DNA of 64,000 nt from Siphonodentalium dalli (GCA_032622095.1 CP136061.1:44399797-44463796), one strand, 5' to 3'. Positions 46,853 to 60,835 are shown, counted from the first letter of the stretch. Notes: generated by a model not told the origin, from the letters alone. Program-made: numbers and translations.

Positions 46853-47094
46853 TCTGCACTTCTATTAGTTGGATTTGATTGTTATTATTGGGTGTTCGGA
46901 GGCGACAGTTACTACCGGCCGACTCACGAATTTACGAACCCAAGAAAAAGTAATAAATGGATGAACCACGGAAATATATACCAATGAATTTAAAACCATT
47001 CACAGTATGTGTATTCCTGTAAGGTGTGCCGTTTAGAATGTGTCCTATTCCATATCAGCGGAATCAGACATTTATATTTATTGTTATGCCTTAA

Positions 47095-47461
47095 AGTGAT
47101 GTGAAACACTCCAGCAGGGTGATCGCATAGAAATAGAGAATATTCTTGTTCAAAGTAGTAATTTTTACAAATTGATATCCAAATTAACAACTCACACCGT
47201 CATTCTTATATATTAATTAATTGCAGTGACTCTCGATGGGGAAATCGTTTTCTTTAGTTTATCGCAGATAGATGCGTCCCGAATTGAGTAGTAAATATTT
47301 ACAATTGAGCGTAGTTCAGACGATGTTTTCTTTGGAGTGGTAGGGTCGTTTAGCTTCAGATTTTCGGCGATGTTAATAGAATGTTACATCCCTCCAGTTG
47401 GTATAGAGCCTGAATACTAACTTATCAGTTTTACGCACCCGAGCAAGTACATAACATGTCT
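47095..47461 (+). repeat. TTAA-flanked interspersed repeat (GTGATGTGAAACACTC family), copy 3
   Basis: TTAA lies at 47091-47094 and 47462-47465. It begins AGTGATGTGAAACACTCCAG and ends GAGCAAGTACATAACATGTC. The copies at 16964, 19228 and 51673 are of similar length and same strand. Confidence 0.7.
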
Positions 47462-47465
47462 TTAA

Positions 47466-48195
47466 CACATGTTTGATTAATTGATTGACTTCGTTCAGTC
47501 ACGAATCTGGGTATACCGTTTGGAATACACAAACTTGTTGATATCAGGTTTCATGCCAATGTTACCGTACTTAGATATGAATTTCAGAGCGATGAGTATA
47601 TCTACATATACTGATTATCATATAGGCTCATATAGCCTCATAAGTTCTCCCTGGTCAAATTATCCCGATAATTTGTGATGATGCTGGTGGGTCTTGCTGG
47701 TTTGTTATGATGTTGGTGGATCCTATTGGTTTGTTATGGCGGTGTTACAGGGCCAACTGATGCTGTTAAGAAAAGGTAGCGTTATTTTTCTATAAAGTTG
47801 TCGTTTTTGTGATGTTCGGATAATCTGAACATACCCCAGGCACAGCTATTATGTGTATCAATCATTCAAAAACTTATTGGGAAATAAATCAATACTGGTT
47901 GTATTAGTTGTTGCAAATCGACTACAATCAAGACAGATATTCGCGTCGTTTTGCAAACACCAGCGTGGCCACTATTCATTTTTTTCAAAAATATATATGT
48001 TCGTGAATGTTTCATACAGACATTGGCTTTTTCTCAAATCGCTCGGCTTGGCCAATTATAAATTTTAGCTATTTTATCGCTATATATATTAGGCGATCTG
48101 TGTTCACCCTGATTGGTGATCATTGGTATCCCTTAAATTATCTCTAAGGGATTCGCGTGGTCGGGTTGTGATCCATCAATTTTATGATCTGTTTC
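47466..48195. other. No recognised gene
   Basis: I see no conserved coding sequence or repeat family here. Confidence 0.4.
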
Positions 48196-48199
48196 AACA

Positions 48200-48990
48200 C
48201 CTTTATATATTTATTGGTAACCTCCATCACTGGAGAGCACATATACAACATTCATATATACACAACAATAAATAGTATTTACACATTTATGGGGAAAACA
48301 TATTATAAGTACACCTCGCATGCGTGTGGATATGAATGCAAATAGCTATATATTCCTGAGCAGTATGTATATGTCAGATTCACGTGTTGACCAGATGTTC
48401 TTGTTGTAGCAGGCACCAACTCAGATCTATTTCGATGTTTTCCCCTTCATCAGCTGACAGGCTAGAAAAAGGAATGAAGCAGCGTGCATTATAATCGCAT
48501 GCAAACGGTCTTCGGGCATTCCAATTTCAGTTCACCCAAGGAGCAAAGAGAGTAAATGGCGTTGGTTCAATGAGTCCAAGAACATATACGCCTCCACCCC
48601 ATGCCTATTTATAATTGACTCCCATAAGTTATTCCTCAGCGAATATATAACGGGGCTGTTACAATGGAACAATGCATGCAGGACTTCATTGTCATATTTT
48701 GAGAAACACATGCAGCACTGAAGGTTATTAATATATGTTGTCATATTCGGAATAAGCTCTAGATGGCGCATATCCACCTTAGTGTGTGTATTTTTTCTGA
48801 GAATATTCCAGATCTTCCATGTTGATAGTGGGTGTTTGTGAACATCAGAAAATTTTAATAGGTTTCTGCAAGCATTTCGGTGTAGAAAGATACAATTTGC
48901 CAGGAATCGAATGGAAAAATGCTTATAAAATGCACGTGTATTGTATATATATATATCACAGCTATATCTACATGAGAAGTAAAACAATCT
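48200..48990 (-). pseudogene. LINE ORF2 C-terminal fragment, minus strand
   Basis: The minus-strand frame 48987-48532 encodes about 150 residues including HPLSTWKIWNILRK, a CCHC cluster C-x2-C-x9-H-x4-C (CCMC ... H ... C) and the ending GVEAYMFLDSLNQRHLL. It aligns along its length with the + strand fragment at 62461-63150 (WK-I/L-W, CxxC, NNLWESIINRHG versus NTFWYSIIDRFG). A minus-strand AATAAA near 48217 suggests the 3' end. The polymerase domain is missing. Confidence 0.7.
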
Positions 48991-49059
48991 AGTTCCACTG
49001 GTATATAGCGATGCTATCTAAATTTGCCTGTAAACCGAATTAATTTGCTTGGCAATTAA

Positions 49060-49451
49060 CCCTTTACCCAACAGACGGGCCCTGTGCCAATTCATTCTCT
49101 TATATATGCGAGTCGACCATAGGACACCTCGCATATATAAGAGAATGCATTGGCTTAACACATTAAAAATTATAAAATTGTTAAAGAATGTAAGAAAAAA
49201 TGGTAAAAAGTGTTAAAAAAAGATTTTTTTTAGATCAATGCATTCTCTTATATATGCGAGGCGACCTATGGTCGACTCGCATATATAAGAGAATGCATTG
49301 ACACAGGGCATAACTATAACCATCACAATGTGGTCAATGAGCCGGTTCCAATTATATCCATATTTGTATGGTTTTATTGAGACAGACCCAAGATAATTTA
49401 GGCTGTTGCAGCTTTATTTGGCCGTTTTTGGCCGGTTTGTTGGGTAAAGGG
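49060..49451. mobile_element. piggyBac-like MITE with paired hairpin module (CCCTTTACCCAACA family), 392 bp
   Basis: It is bounded by TTAA at 49056-49059 and 49452-49455. The termini are CCCTTTACCCAACA and TGTTGGGTAAAGGG, different from the CCCTTTCATGAC family. Inside are two near-perfect hairpins (about 49079-49158 and 49231-49312; stem TGCATTCTCTTATATATGCG) separated by an AT-rich stretch with TTAAAGAATGTAAGAAAAAA. There is no transposase. Confidence 0.85.
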
Positions 49452-49599
49452 TTAAGAATGAAATATACAGTCGTTTTCTGGCACTATAGGGGTTTCTATG
49501 AGAAAATGCCTGCAACACATACCGTGCAATCTTGCCAGTGCATGATGGGTTGTAAGAATCGGTGATATATTTTATGGATATGTCTTCTGGAACGTGGTT

Positions 49600-51665
49600 A
49601 AATGGTCTCCGTTGATTGAGGGTGGGACTTCCAACTGCATCGCCCCCCCCCCTTAAACCAGGCCAAACTCACAATACTGCTTAATTCAAATTGCACCCCC
49701 TGGGATTTGAATTTCGCACCTGGTACTTCACATGACTTTATATTTATTATTGACTGTAATTGTGACTGGATATATACCGGGGAGGGACCTAAAATAATAT
49801 GTTTTACTTTTGATTGAATACTGCAAAATTCTAGCAATATATAGAGGTATAACTCCATAAGAATTATTCAGACCTCGATTTGTTTTTCTGCTAATATTAT
49901 GTCAGGTATGAAATTTCTAACTGTTGAAAAATGTTACCATAGTTGGGGGAGACACCACAATCCCCATGTCGCCACACCCCCGTATGTTTGATTGCCACAC
50001 CCGTACGTTTGGTAGCAGGTCGCGTGGTATACACCACAACACCATGAACCAAACCAACTCCACAACTTTATAAAACTTCATAAGGGGTCTCGATGGGGAT
50101 GGGGGTCATCCGATTTGTCAAAAAAAAACAGTCAATTTTGCCACCCAATATATGCATGAGAGCAGCAACATGGCGCGCGTTATATAATTGTCTTCAAACT
50201 GTTCAGATATAACTGCATAACCTTAATAGAAACAGGAGATATGGTAACTTGACCACAATCCTCCCAACGTACATGCATGTACTGAAGCCAGCCATTCATT
50301 CATCTGTCTTGATAATTTTCCATGCAATTTAGTATACTCTGCAGATGTTTCAATGCAGATAATGTTTGTGTTAGGCATAATGGTATATATATCCTTTAAA
50401 ATTACAAAAAACATCAAGCCAGTTTTGAATTGCATTATCCGAAAAATGGTTAATGATCTATGAATACATCATTTTGAGACACAATACATTTGTTTCCCAG
50501 ATGAAATCTGGGTTATTTTGTAGCGAAGGACATCGGGGTGTTTTTTTTTCTTCAACCCAGATGCACCCCTGCATCACAGACCGTGAACAATTCACAAAAG
50601 GCGGCTCCACTAGTAATAAATAAACCAACATCTTTGCAAAATCTTCTTCTTGGTTCTTCGGAAACTGTGGTTGAAATAATTTTTCCGCACCACTTTCTCT
50701 CGCCGGTATCTAATAGACAGGGATTGGCGAACTTGGATGCACTCTATGTTCGCATACCCCTGAAGATTTGCCATTCATTTCCGATATATGGATACGATCT
50801 ATTGGCCGTTCTGCTCACATGTATATTTCACGAGGCCCAGGACACAGCGACGGTATTCTATCGATGAACGCGATCGTATGAGAATAAAAGCCATTTAAAT
50901 CTCTGTAGCAATATAAGCCACCGGGACCAGACTTCCTGCTGACGGAGACATTTCATAACCAGAACAAACTCACATGTTTGTGCAATACGTTTGCACTCCT
51001 TGGGTTTGGAATTATCCGGCTGATACCTCAAACTTTCCAAATTTCCAATCCTATATATAGCAATTTCAGGCCAAACTTGGACTAAATATAGACAACTATG
51101 CTACTATTGGTCTAAAAACAAGAAATTCCCCACTATATATATGGTTGGAAGATCCGACAATGAGAACAATTACAACCTATATGGGGGTGTGAAATTTACA
51201 ACAAATGTTGTGTTATATATAGGCATGAAATTTCATTCTGTTGAAAAGTTTGATCATAGTTTGGGGACACCCCAAACGCCACACCCCTGTATGTTTGGTA
51301 GCCAGACCCGTGCTATGCATACTCCACAGCCCCATTAACAATACCAAATCCACAACTCTTTAATACTTAATATGGCCCGTCTCGATGAGGGCGGAGTTTT
51401 AACATTGGCTTGTGCCTATTTCCAAATAACGTTACCACTTTCTCATTTCGCTCGTTTTGGAAGGTATATATACATGAATGCTGCAACTTGGCGACAACCT
51501 CACCCCAACTTCGATAAAAATTTTCAAACAGTTGGAAATTCCATAATGCTATGAATTGCCAATATATGGACTATATATAGGTTGTTGACCTGAAGCAATA
51601 TTCCTTCTACACGTTCTATTATTAGTCTCTGATTGTATTGTATTTTCTGATTCCAGCCAGATGAA
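49600..51665. other. No recognised gene; GTTGGAAATTTC-type repeat fragments
   Basis: Fragments near 49905-49945 and 51185-51545 share CAACTGTTGAAAA, GAAATTTCCAAC-like and CACCCCTGTATGTTTGGTAGC / CACCCGTACGTTTGGTAGC sequences, the last occurring at 49997 and 51284. Short open frames here have no motifs. Confidence 0.5.
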
Positions 51666-51672
51666 TAATTAA

Positions 51673-52052
51673 AGTTATGTGAAACACCCCGGTAGGGTGA
51701 TCAACTAGAATTAGAGAATAATCTTGTTCAAAGTGGTAATCTGTTTAAATATTATATCCAAATAGACATACAGCCATTATTATATTATTATTATATTAAT
51801 TAAATGCAGTGACTCTGGTTTGCGAAATCGTTTTTGATAGTTTATCACCGATAGATGCGTCCAGAATCGAGTAGTGAATATTTACAATTGAGCGTTGTTC
51901 ACACGATGTTTTCTATGGAGTGGTACAGTCGATTTGCATCAGATTTTCTGCGATGTTAGTAGAATGTTACATTCCTCCATGCAGTTGGCATAGCGCCCGA
52001 AAACTATAACTTATCAGTTTCACGCATCCGAACAAGTACATAATATGTCTGT
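51673..52052 (+). repeat. TTAA-flanked interspersed repeat (GTGATGTGAAACACTC family), copy 4
   Basis: It begins AGTTATGTGAAACACCCCGG after TTAA (51669-51672) and ends CGAACAAGTACATAATATGT before CTGTAA, a mutated TTAA. Confidence 0.65.
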
Positions 52053-52183
52053 AACCATTAGAATGCATACTTTTATAACTGAATGTGAGTGTCCATTTAA
52101 TAAAGAAAGGGCTAACCGCAGTTGCGCTCGACTTTCCTGTTTGTTAATTCGGGCTGCAGAAAAGTAGTTGAAGTATGCGACCT

Positions 52184-52290
52184 ATATTTCGATACCGGGG
52201 AAAACTCAAAAACGAATAATATTAGGTGTATTTTTGGGGAGCAAACCGCCATTTGGCTTTAGAAAGCTGACTACGAATATCATCGTTGCC
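52184..52290 (+). repeat. Dispersed repeat, copy 2 of 2 (ATTAGGTGTATTTT)
   Basis: It matches 34340-34440 in segment order and orientation, diverged. Confidence 0.5.
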
Positions 52291-52299
52291 TTGAATGTG

Positions 52300-54015
52300 A
52301 CAATGAACACATCAGCCAAACTCCAGGCAGAGTTATCTCCCATCGCTCCGCGGAGATACCATTGCCACAAGAACATTTGGTAAGGATTTCTGACATGATC
52401 TTAGTTCTTATGTTTTAGAATTAATGTCTGGCTCAGAAAGAATTACCATTATTGCAAACTTTTGGTGGTCAAAATAAGATAATAGGTGACTAAATATAGT
52501 TCCGACGATACGTACAAATATATGTATCGGTCCGCAAAGTACGATCCTTCCGCAGTGATATATATAACGGAGAGGGCGCTGCATGGAGTTTGCATATATG
52601 TGCCTCGCTTATATACCCGGTATACCTGTTCCTCTAAAATGCATGCATCTGTACTTTTATATCAACTTGGCTTCTTAGTCAAGTCACATTGTAGTTCGTT
52701 TTCGAGTTACATCGTAAGCTCGGGTGAATAACATGCAGCCATTAAAAGATACCATCGGTTTATATGAAATTGCGATATTTGATGACCCATTTGCCCTATA
52801 CTCTCAGCGGCAAAACCTGTTTCGCGCCGACCATATAGTAGGTTGTCTGGGTGTGTACGAAATCGTGAATGGCGAAAATACTTCATATCCAACCACCGTG
52901 TTAATGCCTCGTAGTCAAGTGGCGTGACCAACAACGAAAAGAGATAATCAGAGTAAGAGATCATCAACACATTATATATATTTAATTGAGCGCGCATCCT
53001 GTTGGAGAAGACACCCTCAAACTAGAGAGTTCATTCTAATATAAAGATTATTACAAGTGAAGTATGCCATCGCAAAGTAGTGCGGGCGGCCGATCGTAAA
53101 GTGCGCGTGTGTGTGTGTGTTGGGGGGGGGGGTGTCAAATTAATGAAAATGTGCATGGGATGGTGTCATCAATATACTATTCTGGTCCGTTTATGAACAT
53201 TTTGTGAAATACATGTAGCATAGTGTGGGAAACTATTATAAATGCGTTGCTGACGACTGGGGATCTTTCAGAAATCAGTATTTTTTTTCAAATATGATTT
53301 CATAAGTGTGATTCTGAAAAATTGCATATTTGTCACATTCAAGACCAGTTTGGGCCAATTCAGTGGGCGAAAATGGGTAGGTTTTGCTTATTTTCTATTA
53401 TATTAATTAAATTATATCAAATTAGCTATGTTTATTTGGGGGTGTATATGCATGTGTATTGCGCCGATAACAGCTACCCAGATTTATATAGCAGACACGT
53501 ACATATATATAGATATATGTAGCATTTTATGTGAGATTCAGATATCAGAAAGAAAGCACACGTTTGAATCTCCCTTCTCTTCGCCACTTAGTGATTGAAG
53601 CAAATTTTCATTCAAAGAATTAAGAAGCCAAATTAATATCCATTAATTTCCATAGAATCCATCAACCTAAAACTCTAATCATCGAATATTAAATGGATCG
53701 AATACTAAGAAGTGATCCCGCGGGCGTCCATTAGAGACGTCCATATAATTATTAGTATAACACCAAGAAGCTCTCTCGTAACCCAGGGCGACAGTTACAA
53801 GGTTGCAATACATGCGTTAGTTTTATTAAAACACACACTCGGTACACCATTATAGAGTCTGAACTATGTGTCATTTAATAACATTTCCACGAAGACCCAC
53901 ATGTTTCCATAAAAAAAACACGTGACATATTTGTCTGACGAATTTATATTGATCCAATAGGTACTTGTTTCGACTATTTGCGATCTTCCTAACAATGCCA
54001 AACATCTATATACTA
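52300..54015. other. No recognised gene
   Basis: The stretch holds a GT/G-rich tract at 53105-53132 and TA-rich sequence. Short open frames are without motifs. Confidence 0.4.
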
Positions 54016-54020
54016 TAGAT

Positions 54021-54235
54021 TAGGTTAGTCCTTGGGTGGGTGATCTTTTCTCGGTTAGTCCTTGGGTGGGTGATCTGTTTCTTGGTTAGTTTTTTGATGG
54101 GTTATCTGTTGCTCGGTTAGTCTTTTGGGTGGGTGATCTGTTGCTCGGTTAGTCCTTGGGTGTGTGATCTGTTTCTCGGTTAGTCTTTGGATGGGTGATC
54201 TGTTTCTCGGTTGTTCCATGGATGGGTGATGATTC
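54021..54235 (+). repeat. 31-bp tandem repeat, about 7 copies
   Basis: TCGGTTAGTCCTTGGGTGGG plus TGATCTGTTTC recurs at steps of 30-32 bases, diverged. The minus strand is open through it but has only repetitive THPRTN-like residues. Confidence 0.85.
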
Positions 54236-54239
54236 ATAT

Positions 54240-56520
54240 TCGTTGGTTGGAAATGTCCAGGTATGGTCGTTTTTGAACTTATTATCTGAACATATTCGTC
54301 AATGAGTAATTGGTATACAAAGGGCTAAGCATTAACAACCCGACGGCATTTCAACGGCTTTCAAAATAAATTTGGGCTTATTCCCGCTCCACTCTCCCAA
54401 CATACCAACACCCACTTTATAGCAATAGAGGGGATTAGATTGAAAACTAATTCCGTCGGTCAAGAAACATCAGACTATACAGATCGTCTCGGTGTGGTGG
54501 GAAATCGTGACCAATTATAACAACAATATTTTGTTGATAATTCGGTAAAACACTGAGTGAATATTACGCACGAGTGACGTCATTATTTGATGCTCTCTAT
54601 AGTATGGCACGTTTTGCGTATCAACGATAACTGTATTAGGTTGCACGGAATTCGTTTGGAAATATAACATAGCCATCTGACTACTGGATAATAAAGTTTC
54701 CCACCTAGGAAAAACAAAACTATAGTCTGTTATGTTTTACAGTCGATTATAGAATCGAAGTTTTATCATACTAAACCTCCTCAATATATACAACACGATA
54801 ACAATTAGTCATACAGATTTAAGCATTCCATTCACCAAGTACGTGTGCACTACACAGGAAGAATGTGCGCATAAGTACACTTTTAATTTCATACTTCTAA
54901 TACTTCAACACGCCTACGGTCTGTTAACTAGTCCAGATTGTGACGATTACGTTAATTACCTGTAAAGTCTTGGCATCCGGGTCCTATTATCGCACATACA
55001 CCTGCTTGGCTATCCTGCGTGAATTCTATGTGTCACACAAGACTTGAGATTGTATATTATTTTCCATGAAATTTAAATTTTACAACCAGGATGTTATCCA
55101 AATGTAATTTCGCATAAATGCGTCTATGTGCGTTTTAAATATAGTTTTGTATTAAATGAAGAGAAATGAAATTGTTATTGCGACGGTTGTGCTGTTTTGA
55201 TAAGTAAATTGTATATACACGTGAATTATGTGGTAATAGGGAAGCTGAGGAGAAAATATTGACCTTGGAAGTACGAGATTGTCTAAATTGGTCAGATGAC
55301 CAAGCAATAATGCTGCCGTCTACTGGTGCATGCATGGGTCCTGCTTTGGATATGCTTTGGATATGGTGTTGCATTTATGTCATTGGAATACACGAACATC
55401 CATCTGTCTATTAATCTAACAGCGGCTGATATTATAGGCATGCGATGACGTTTCACGTAACTATGTGTTGTTTGCCCGCGTAAAGAAAAAGTCCCAGATC
55501 AATAAGTCTATTTGACGTATTTAATGGCGTAAATTTAAATATTTGTTTAAACTAATTCCAGTCACAAACATCGATTTAGCATATGTAGCGTAATGAATGT
55601 AAACAGACGTCAGACTGGAAGTCAAAGTTAACGTTCGCGCAACAATTGTATATTTGGTTACACCTGTCTCTATATGTATGATATATTTCCTGTTATACAA
55701 TGACCGTTTTATATCAGTATCATAGAATTGGTTTAATGAATGGAATAAGGGTGTGTTACATATACACATGTGACGTCTATAACAATGATCCCTCTTCGGG
55801 TTTTCTATAATGAGTAAAAGTTGTGCCATGTTTTGATTTTTAGGGACTATTTATCGAGCCCGTGACGCTTGTGGTTTACGAACCAGATAGCCTATCCTAT
55901 TCCTGGCGTTAATCGTACTCGCTATTTTGCGAAACCGTTCTAATACAGCGACAATACAAAACTTATCGTTGAATTAATTTCTTCGGATGGTGAATAACAT
56001 TCCGACTCGTGCCTTGAAAATACGGGTAGATGTTATCGACCTGTTACCTGGATATCATTATTACTAAACCTATGAATGAGTATCTCGCGCATTCAAAGTG
56101 TGCTGATGACGTCATTCGACCATTCATGTTCACGCAAGCATTGAGAATCGTACGGCGCAGGCATTCATTAGATATAACAAATTAAAAACTATGTAGACTA
56201 CTGGGTAATGAAAATTGTCTCATAAAACGGCATGATCAGCGATTTGATACCACATGGCGATATTGAATTATTATAAACTAGTTTGCGGACGTTGTTGTCG
56301 GTACTATATAGTGGTGCAGATATGTCCGCGTATAATTGTTTTGTTTTAGTTTTGTGTTGTTATTGCCGCTATGCAATATCACGATGTTGTCCGTTTTATA
56401 GATGGAGGAAAGACCGTGCAGATAGTTAGCTTCACCAGTAATACACCCACTGCAAGGAGAAAACACCGACACGTGAAAGAAATTGAAAAACCTGCCCAGA
56501 TTCACAAATCAGGTTAATAT
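54240..56520. other. No recognised gene
   Basis: Open frames on the minus strand at 55135-55374, 55521-55829 and 56278-56505 are short and show no family motifs. I see no repeat structure. Confidence 0.4.
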
Positions 56521-56524
56521 CCCC

Positions 56525-57142
56525 TGCGTGGACTACATAACCCAGACAAAGTATTCTCGGTCCACAACAGCTTGTGATATCGGTTGGATTGATGCTTTTT
56601 TGGACCGAGTTCCGTCCCGTTACTCTTCCATAACATATTTTACGCCCAGAATCATGGGCGGGAACTATCTTGCTTGTATGTATTCGGATTAGGCCAAATG
56701 GACGCTCTGCGTACATGAACATAGAACATTGAAAATAGCCTTTCCCAAGCATGATGATATCAAACATGCGTATATATCAGAGGTCCGTTGAATGGCAAGG
56801 CAACGATTGAACAAAGGCTTCTTTCCCAGAGAATATCGGATTTGTCGCGCTATCAGAAAATTATGTAAACAATATATTAAACGATCGTATCATCATTTTA
56901 CAATATTATTCTATCACGGTAAATGATATATCATTTTGAAGACAAATTAAGACATGTCAGGTGATCACATTCAGTGGTTCACATGAATTCCCAGGTTAGA
57001 AGTGTAAATGTACATGTATTACGCCTTGTCAATGAAAGTATGTTATAGAAGAGTAACGGGACTTGACTCGGACCAAAACAGCATCAATCGATATCACAAG
57101 ATGTTGTGGACCGAGAAGACGTGGCCTACATAACCCTTGATC
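56525..57142. mobile_element. Foldback element with separated arms, about 618 bp
   Basis: The arm at 56525-56650 (GACTACATAACCCAGACAAA, TCGGTCCACAACAGCTTGTG, CCCGTTACTCTTCC) is the reverse complement of 57028-57142 (GAAGAGTAACGGGACT, GATATCACAAGATGTTGTGG, GCCTACATAACCC), with moderate divergence. The 380-bp interior has no recognised gene. Confidence 0.75.
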
Positions 57143-57441
57143 ACACTCATACTCTGTCCTTCGTATCCGAATATCCGTTCAACGTTAACCGGATTAAGTT
57201 TGTATTGAGCTGGCATACGGTGAAACAATACGATACGCGTTAAATGGGTATAGTATACTAAATCCGGTCATTTATGGGACCATCTGCTTTTATACTCAAC
57301 AGAATATAATTATGCAACAAATGAATGAATTTGAGCAATGGCTCATTACACAATGCACTAGTGTGCTCTATGAACTATATGCAAACAACATGGTAATTAT
57401 AATGAAAAAGAATTTATGACTGCATGGTTAGATGGTTTGCA

Positions 57442-57560
57442 TCATCCATAATAAAGCACACCGGTGTATTTTGCACCAATCCATGGCTCAAATTGATTCA
57501 TTTGTTGCATATATTCTATTGAGTATAAAATGAGATGGTCACTTAATTGGCCGGATTAAC
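57442..57560 (+). repeat. Dispersed repeat, copy 2 of 2
   Basis: It matches 395-535: TTTGCATCATCCATAATA, GGTGTATTTTGCACCAAT, GGCTCAAATTGATTCATTT and GAGTATAAAATGA in order. Confidence 0.55.
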
Positions 57561-58459
57561 GCTTTGTCATAATCTTATTGTTTTGCCGCAATTTCTTGCT
57601 CGTTGGTAGACATCTACTCGATTAATCTATTGTTACGTCAGCTACTCTAATTGATTGAACCGAATTATCGGTTCGGGAATATAAATATCGTATTGATGCT
57701 ATGGCTGGTACAGTTTCAAGTTTTATCCGGATATAGTGTGACCGCTGCATTGTTATCGCAAAACCATCACTCGTATCTGATCTTAATCGGTTTAAGCGTG
57801 AAGTGTATCTCAGTTCTCGTTCGTATGGTAAGTTGTTGAAGATGTTTTCAGGGTTTCAGACTTCAAGTTACAACAATTGCATAAAACATTAATTTAACGT
57901 CGTGTTCATCTGGATTCGCCGTGATTTATGGTTTTAGATGGCATTGGCGTACTATTTTTCAAAGTAATGTGATTCCTTTGTGTAGACATAGTTTATACGT
58001 ATAGCTGGAGTACATCTTCTGACTGTGCATGACGTATACATTGAGTTGTCGCTATAGCGCACGAGACATTTCATGTCGCGATGATGAGGGTGTAAGTTGT
58101 TTACAAAGTTCGAAGGCCACGCACAACACGATTTCAAGATTGTATTGATAGCAATCCATTACAATGCGATGCATGGTGTAAGCCAAACAATTTAAACACA
58201 AAAACTAAAAATTTAACATGCAATGTGACTTGTATATAACACAATGGAAGGGTAATCCCAACACACTTATCAATATCGAAGCATATATATAGCTTGGACA
58301 TATACGTACCCTACGGTTTACTACACTTATTTTAAATGAGTTTTGTGTCCCTATATAGGGTTTGTTGGGTTCAGCATAACAGCTAGGTTTAAATTCCAAT
58401 AATGTCGCCAATCGCATTTTACGTAAACGAATGCTTTGAGGAAAGGAATATGTCGTATA

Positions 58460-58600
58460 TCATCATCGTCGTCGTCGTCGTCGTCTTTCTCATCACTTCT
58501 TTTTCGTCGTTCTGTTCATCATCCTAGTCGTCATAGTCATCATCGTCATCATCAGCATCATCATTACCAAAATCATCGTCATCATCAGCATTGTCTTATA
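58460..58600. repeat. (ATC/GTC)n trinucleotide tract in unit 1
   Basis: The tract consists of interrupted TCATCG and GTCGTC triplets ending in ATCATCAGCATTG. Similar tracts are in units 2 and 3. Confidence 0.9.
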
Positions 58601-59299
58601 GTCTGTAACAAATAGCAAGAAATTTCATGCAGTACTTAAGAAAATTGTGTAAGTCGATGTCAGCCAACAAAACAATCATGTGAGCTGGATTCGCCGTGAT
58701 TGGCGGTTTTAGATGGCGTTGGCGTACTATTTTTCAAAGTAATGTGATTCATTTGTGTAGACATAGTTTATGCGTATAGCTGGAGTACACCAGCTAACTG
58801 TGCTTGCTAAAGAAATTAATTTGTCGCTGTATAGTGCACGCGACATTTCAGGTCGCGATGAAAAGGATGTAAGTTGTTTACAACTCTGTTGTATAAAAGT
58901 GCGAAGACCACGCACAACAAGATTTCAAGATTGTGTTGATAGCAAACCATTACAATCGTGTAAGCCAAACAATTTAAATACAAAAACTGAAAATTTAACA
59001 TGCAAAGTGACTTGCATAACACAATGGAACTGTAATCCCACCACATACACTTATCAACATCGAAGCATCTAGCTTGGAAATACGTACATTACGGTTTGCC
59101 CTACTAGGCTACTAGCTTATTTTAAATGAGTTTTGTTAAGTGTACCACAGTTCTAGATTGATTCTGCACATGATTTAATCTAATCTATATCTAGTGTCGC
59201 TATGGTTTGTTGGGTTCAGCATAACAGATAGATTTAGATTCCATTAATGTCGTCAATACGCATATAATAGGAATGCTTTGCGGAAAGGAATATGTCGTA

Positions 59300-59412
59300 T
59301 ATCATCATCATCGTCGTCGTCGTCTTTCTCATCACCACCACTTCTTTTTCGTCGTTCTATTTATCATCGTCATCATCAGCATCGTCATCACCACCATCAT
59401 CGTCATCAACTT
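59300..59412. repeat. (ATC/GTC)n trinucleotide tract in unit 2
   Basis: It has the same composition and position within the unit as the tract at 58460-58600, with different copy numbers of the pure GTC run. Confidence 0.9.
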
Positions 59413-59834
59413 TAGTATGTAACAAATAGCAAGCATTTCATGCAGTACTTAACAAAATTGTGTAAGTCGATGTCAGCCATAAAAAATATCAAGTCAGCTG
59501 CAGATGGATTCACAGTGATTTATGTTTTTAGATGGCATCGGCGTACTATTTTTTGTTTAATTAATGTGATTCCTTGGTGTAGACATACTGTATACGTATA
59601 GCTGGAGTACGTACAACAGCTGACTCTGCATGATATATAAATTGAGTTGTTGCTATATATAATAGTGCACGCAACATTTCAGGTCGCGATGTGGCGAGGA
59701 TGTATAAGTTGTTTACAACTCCGTTGTATAACAATGCGAAGGCCACGCACAACACAACAGCTAGGGTTATATTCCATTAACGTCGCCATTCGTATTTTAC
59801 GCATATGAAAGCTTTGCGAGAAGGAATATGTCGT

Positions 59835-59844
59835 ATATCATCAC

Positions 59845-59875
<31 letters not shown>

Positions 59876-59970
59876 ATGGTCGTCTTTCTCATCACAACCA
59901 CTTCTTTGTCATTGTTCTAATCATCATCGTATAGTTGTCATTTTCGTCATCACCGTCAACATCATCTTTA
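59835..59970. repeat. (ATC/GTC)n trinucleotide tract in unit 3
   Basis: It is the third instance of the triplet tract, following GGAATATGTCGTATATCATC. Confidence 0.9.
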
Positions 59971-60137
59971 GCCTGTAACAAATAGCAAGGATTTCATGTA
60001 TGCAGTACTTAACAAAATTGTGTAAGTCGATATCAGCCAACAAAACAATCCTGCCAGCTGGATTCTCCGTGATTTATGGTTTTAGATGGCACTGGCGTAC
60101 TCTTTTTGAAAGTAATGGGATTCCTTGGTGTCAACAT

Positions 60138-60835
60138 ATATATGTTATTCCAATCCTAATAAAAGACATGTAAATATATAACATAACTTCAGACCCCAAA
60201 AAAAGAAATATTATAAAGTTATTATACAATGCTGTGTACATACTGTATATACGCAACATTATATAATGAAATGTTTATTTTGTTATCATGCAAATGACGT
60301 CCCCCGGAGTCCCGACAATTTTTATAAAAGTAATGTTGGATTCTATTAGAGTCCAATATGACATTCGGGAGTCCAATATGACTTTTTCACAGATTATCAT
60401 GTGACGGCTTTTGCCCAATCAGAAATAGTGTTAGTTAAAGAGACGAGTTGATTGGGAATGGGGTTAAATACCCCCAGGGCTTATTTTCAGTTTGCTATAG
60501 CTCCACTGTTAAGTTTTGCCCCTATATACATGGGATTCCTTCTTATTGGTTCCAGACCATCGAACGCACAGCTACTCTGGATATAGACTAGGTCATGGAC
60601 ATACTAAACAGGATATTATAACATTCTGCATGTCATTAATATAACATGATAATAAAATTATTGCTTTAAATTAAGTATCAAATGGCGAGGATGACCCGCG
60701 CTTCGACAGAACATAATGTGCTTATCAACTGCAACATGATATGGCGTTGGCGGCACGAAGGCTATGTTCAACCGAGTTGACATTCAGAAAGATTGAAAGT
60801 AATAGCTATAGTATATACCGACAGAGTAAAATAGA
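60138..60835. other. Insertion of about 700 bp interrupting repeat unit 4
   Basis: Unit 4 stops after GGTGTCAACATA and the unit sequence resumes at ACGTATACGTATAGCTG. The inserted part contains a short repeat GAGTCCAATATGAC (60352 and 60369 region). It has no open frame with recognised motifs and no clear terminal repeats. Confidence 0.5.
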
